A DNA stretch of 64,000 bases from Brachionus koreanus (lineage: Eukaryota > Rotifera > Eurotatoria > Ploima > Brachionidae): positions 1,228,266-1,292,265 of the forward strand of contig PJRA01000216.1 in assembly GCA_016987375.1 (NCBI GenBank). Direction: 5' to 3'. Below the pieces are notes generated by a model, which worked only from the letters and a program-made list of their open reading frames with translations, was not told the DNA's origin and ran no database searches. Both the position numbers and the translations under genes were made by a program. Below are positions 59,901 through 64,000 of this stretch, piece after piece (positions within the stretch are counted from its first letter, which is position 1; each line of letters starts with the position of its first letter).

Positions 59901-62900
59901 TGAAAAATATTATAAAAGCTTTTTTTCAAGTTTAGATTAATTTATAAAATTTAAGCATTAGTGTTTAAATAATAGAGAAATTTCCTAAGTTAAATTGCTG
60001 ATTAATTTAAAACATAATTTCTCATGGTATTAAAATATATTTTTTAGGTTTGATTGATTATTTCATGCGATTAAAAAAACATAAATGCGTCAAATTTCCC
60101 ATGATTTTTATATAAATTTTTTTTCTTTGCCATCAAATAAATAAAATTTGCATCGATCTTAATCACAATTCAAAGACATCAAATATTATCAAATTTAATT
60201 TTATGCATTAAATATTCATTTTTGAAGCAAAAAAACACTTGAATTGGTTTTTTTATTACTTGAAAAATTTAAATAATCAAATAACAGAAAAAATCAAATT
60301 TAATTCCTACTCTACTAAGTAAAAAACCATTCAAATGCTTTTTTCTAAAACTTTTATTTAAATCCATGGCCCAAAATTTCTACAATTCAGATAACTCTTG
60401 TTAGGAAAAATCTAAAAGGAGGGAAAAATTTTGTCATAACATCAAAAATGTTTTAAACTCAGTAGTTCTTGATTTTGCATAACTTTAAATTTGACGAAAA
60501 AAAATGTAAAAACTTTTCGGATATTATTGGTGATATATAATTGTTCCCATCTTTTGGTCTAATGTTAGTTAACTTCTTACCAACACTTACCGAGCTATTG
60601 CTCCTTCATACTAAAAAAACAAAATTTATAATTAAAATAAAAAAAAATATGGTAAATATAATTTAAAATTGGAAAAAATAGATAAAATGAAATAGAGAGT
60701 AACACGATACATATGTTTAATTACCAGATGGCTGAGGAAAAAAGGGGAAAATAGTCAGGTAGAAATTACACAATGGTTAGGAAATTAAACATATCTTGAT
60801 AGGAAATCTTCCTTATATTTTCCCACCAATCTGACAATCAATGGAACAAAATGACTCAATCTTATCCTCACAGATCTCTCACTCAACTCAAAAAGCCGAT
60901 TTATTTATATATATTAATATAAAAATAAATTTGAGGGCTTTAACCACAGCACTATACTCACTAACGTTGTTGTTTCTTTTTAGTAGTTTGTTTTTTAAGG
61001 GATTATTAAAAATATAGTAGAAAAAATATTCTAATTTTAGTCCAATTTAAAAATAAAATTTACATATTTAAAAATTCATATAAAAAAAAGTCGATTTGAG
61101 ACTGTTAGTAGTTAAATTTTGTTAAAAGCCTCGTGATTCTTTACGTTGGAGGGAGAATTATAGTTTAGCTTAAAAATAGATCGGACTGCTGAATTTTGAA
61201 TAACATGTAACTTTTTAATGTTGATTTCTGAAAATGAATTTAAGGAATGAAAAGAATAATCTAAAATTGATCCTATAAAGATTTGTAAAGGCTTCTAAAT
61301 GTTTTGGGTTTCAGACGTGTATCATTCGACTAAATGTGAGTTTCGAATCTAGTGTAACGCCTAAGAATTAAATTTTTACCTTACGATTTAAATTTCTATT
61401 GTAAATTTTAACCTCTTAATTGATTTTGGATTTTGTTGGTTTTTCTACCATCATGCAACATGACTTTTCAACAGACACTTTCTTTCTTCAATTAAAAAGC
61501 CGTTTCTCAACTTGTAAGGTACTTTTTAATCATATAATCGAGATTTTCCTTATTAAAAATTTTTAAAAAAGTTGCCAAATCGTCTGCAATTAGAAGAGAG
61601 TATTGGTAATTTGAATTATTTCTTTTTGGTATGTCGTTTATGAAAAATATTTTAAAATAGTAAATAAAAATAAAGTATTAATTTGAATCAACCTTTATGT
61701 TTTCATGTTTTCGGTCTACTTTGATATAATGGATTGTATTTTTTAAGTGTTGAATTTTTGAGATTTAAATAAATTTAGCAACTCAAATTAAAAATCTTTT
61801 CAAAGTAATTTTTGGAGCCAATCTTAATTGTCTATCAATATATATTTAATTTCATGGCGAAACCTGCCAAACACATATAAAATTGCGTCATTTTTATAGT
61901 CGATTTAAAAATCTTATTTGTTAGCTTAAATCTAGATAATCTGGTGCTGAAATTCTAAATTCTAAATTCATTTATAATTTAAAAGATTTGATAAGAAATA
62001 GGAAATTAAAACTGAATTATTTAATGTCTCTAGGGACAGCACACTTTTTTTCTAAAAATTTTAATTACTTTTAATTCAATTAAAGTAAAGCTGTAATAGC
62101 CATCTGTTTAAATAAATTTTCAAATTATTTTCTCTTTTTTATGTCTAAAACTCAACCATGAAAACAATACCTGGAAAATGCATTACACAAATTTAAATAT
62201 TTTTTAGTTTTTTTTAGCTATCCGTCAAACAGATCAAAAAATAAAAATCACTCAGTGATCCAATTTTTTACGTTATATTTTTAAAAGACAATCTTTAAGA
62301 TAGATCTAACAATCATAAATAAATTGATCCTAACATTTTTTTCTAAAAATTTGATACCGACATTTATTATATTTTTTTGAGTAAAATTTAAATATCTTTT
62401 GATAATTGATTAAATGTAAATTTTATCAAATATTATTTAATTTAAAATTTTCTTGAATTAATGCTGTTGCAAAATTCTAAATTTTTATAAATTTTTAAAG
62501 TTTGAGTTCGATTTAAAATCTGAAAATTAATATTCAATTTACATACAAAATTAAAGCTATTCTATGCATGCAATAAAATGCGAATTTTTGCTTTACTCTG
62601 CTATTTAACACGGTAGTTTGCCTTTGACCTTTTAAAAGGTACAAAACTTTATTTTTGGCAAATTAAAGAGCATTTTTAAGGACAAAAGCAAATTTTAAGC
62701 TTATAGAGCTGTAATTTTTTTAATCTTTGCACAAGATTTTCAAAATGAGCTATAATTTTACAAAATTTAACTTCTAACACTAAGACAAAATTAGAACAAC
62801 ACAAAAATGGACTTACTGCAATCTAATTTTTGAAAATCTTAATCAAATCTTCCGATTGCTTTTACAAAAAATAATAATCTTTAAAATAAATAATTTTTTA

Positions 62901-64000
62901 TTTAATTAAAAGGAGTTTAAATTGAATGTTTTTGGACTTAATTCAATATTAGAAATTTTGAGCTATGCTTGTGTTATGTGTCTATATGATCCACTATTCT
63001 TAGAAGAATACAAAAATCCTTTGGTTGAATTCTCCAAAAGTTTTATATTCTCGCCAATTAATAATGTGGTTGGCTCGCCAATTCTTTTAGAAGCTTGCAT
63101 GGGTACCGAAACAGTCTTTTTGAATTTAATTAATTACTGGTTTTCGATATTTAATGACATAAAAAATCTCTCTATACTTCACATTCCATATATTTATGCG
63201 ATTTGTTCGCTCAAATCACTTTATTTGTCCTCAATCGAGTGGAAAAAATCTATTGCACCAACAGTAGTAGCTTTTCTGAGCTTGCCATGGCTAGGCCAAG
63301 AGACAAATCCCTATGATCTAGACTTATTCAAAGACAAGTTGTTTAAACAAATAAGCTTGAGCCTTATTCAAAACACTGATCCAAAAATTTTAAATTTAAT
63401 AAAAAAAAAGACACTGCAACTGCTTTGCATAATACCAAAAAATGTATGTGACCAATGGCGAGTTCAGCTTCTGACAAAATGCATTCGCCAAGAGCAGGAT
63501 GAGGAAATTAGAATATGTGCACTCAAATACTTGCCATATTTATTCTATTTTCTAGGAGTTACAGCAAATTCACTAGTGTTTCAATTAGTTCATCCAGCAT
63601 TGACTCAAGAAAAGTCTTTAAATGTTCTCAAGCATTATGCAAGCTTATTCGGCAAAATGTGTTGTCTCATATCTCGCAAATGCATAGTCCTAAGAGAAAA
63701 CTCTTGCTCGCAAGAATTAGATCTTGATTGTCAACAAAGAGAACTTTTCTCTTTCAATGAAATGAGCGACTATTTTGCTCTAGTTTGTACTTGCTGCGAT
63801 AAAGCATATTTCGATTCGGTCATAATGCCCAAATTAATTAAGAGAAAAAACTCGGACCAAATTCAAATGTTAATGAACCGACCAAAGCTGGTCGATAGTC
63901 AGGTACTGATGAAATTTGTGCATATTTTGAGTGGCTGTCGAGGATTTGGCGACTTGAATGATGAAATTCAAATTTCAGAAATAAAATCCAACTTTTTGAT
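56952..64000 (+). CDS. ATR: ATR checkpoint kinase, N-terminal HEAT region (cut by window end)
   Basis: Exons 56952-57010, 57133-57233, 57285-57404, 57458-57628, 57678-57855, 57904-58021, 58313-58479, 58527-58845, 58974-59062, 59116-59230 and 62913 to beyond 64000 join in phase and give 841 aa so far. The kinase domain lies beyond the window. The identification rests on the order of matches to vertebrate ATR: SVLTPLFHMIELYIK, EFTNFLISRMLLILSNPD, KIITLILETF and LREVCIQFVNIL. Also found are FLSLPWLGQETNP and LCIIPKNVCDQWRVQLLTKC, then EIRICALKYLPYLFYFLGV. These are HEAT-type helices that bind ATRIP. ATR responds to RPA-coated single-stranded DNA and phosphorylates CHK1 in the nucleus. The first exon is short and its ATG is inferred. 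A downstream in-frame ATG lies at 57143. Intron 10 is 3.7 kb. Confidence 0.85.
59231..62912. other. 3.7-kb ATR intron
   Basis: This is by far the longest intron in the window. It is bounded by a GTAAAA donor after NSE and a TTAAAAG acceptor before EFKLNVFGL. About 600 bp near its middle are an antisense LINE relic. The remainder is AT-rich with no gene. Confidence 0.7.
61050..61660 (-). mobile_element. Decayed LINE reverse-transcriptase fragment in ATR intron
   Basis: Read on the minus strand, the relic gives, in order, IFFINDIPKR, then LLIADDLATFLKI (the YADD active-site region with Ile for Tyr), FLGVTLDSKLTFS, SILDYSFHSLNS, and KKLHVIQNSAVRSIFKL. This order and wording is typical of the second half of the reverse-transcriptase domain and the following thumb in Jockey/CR1-type LINEs. 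Several stops and frameshifts separate the pieces. The 3' end may reach 60.6 kb. It lies antisense to ATR. Confidence 0.75.

Noticed and set aside
1..64000. tRNA, rRNA, CRISPR array, bacterial operon or phage genes
   Set aside because: I looked for cloverleaf arm motifs, conserved rRNA words and regularly spaced repeats and found none. The genes are spliced animal genes.

Overview
The window is nuclear DNA of a small, very AT-rich animal genome. Genes are split by many tiny GT-AG introns, usually 45-60 nt and often running straight into AT-rich sequence, and all of them read in the standard code. The gene set is metazoan: an NR2C-class nuclear receptor, WDR41, RAB3GAP2, ATR, PCMT, UBE2G1, a GlcAT glucuronyltransferase and a rhodopsin-class GPCR. 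Base composition, intron size and gene style fit a monogonont rotifer of the Brachionus type. That placement is an inference, because no marker gene here fixes the taxon. Exon structures were built by hand from splice sites, reading-frame phase and remembered protein families. Nearly all of them close in phase.

Layout: 1-4.8 kb is non-coding and carries two small inverted-repeat elements. 4.8-7.8 kb (+) holds a prenylated Ras-like GTPase and an ER-luminal JmjC-like/EF-hand protein. 8.9-9.8 kb (-) is a type II glucuronyltransferase. 11-15.1 kb (-) is the NR2C (TR2/TR4, HR78) receptor, followed by its promoter, a 438-bp assembly gap and 6.7 kb with no gene. 23.1-24.4 kb (+) is a PQ-loop membrane protein. 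24.7-26.2 kb holds decayed LINE and hAT relics. 27.6-29.7 kb (-) is WDR41. 29.9-30.1 kb is a MITE. 31.5-32.2 kb (+) is UBE2G1.

32.4-45.5 kb (-) is a tight same-strand array. In transcription order it is a carnosine-synthase-like ATP-grasp enzyme, RAB3GAP2 (24 exons, with a small ORF nested in one intron) and two intronless type I membrane proteins, separated by only 130-210 bp. 45.7-46.3 kb (+) is an R-SNARE divergent from the ATP-grasp gene across a 197-bp TATA-containing spacer. 46.4-47.4 kb (-) is PCMT. 48.4-50.7 kb (+) is a coiled-coil protein. 53.2-54.5 kb (-) is a peptide-receptor-like GPCR. From 56.95 kb to the window end (+) lies the N-terminal third of ATR, with a 3.7-kb intron containing an antisense LINE relic.

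The functions are ordinary cell biology: Rab and SNARE trafficking, ER/Golgi glycosylation, ubiquitin conjugation, protein repair, DNA-damage signalling and nuclear-receptor control. I found no bacterial-style system, CRISPR array, rRNA or tRNA. The most unusual items are the JmjC-like ER protein with altered metal ligands, the nested ORF inside RAB3GAP2, the operon-like array, several MITE-like hairpins, and a GC-rich NR2C exon in an otherwise AT-rich genome.
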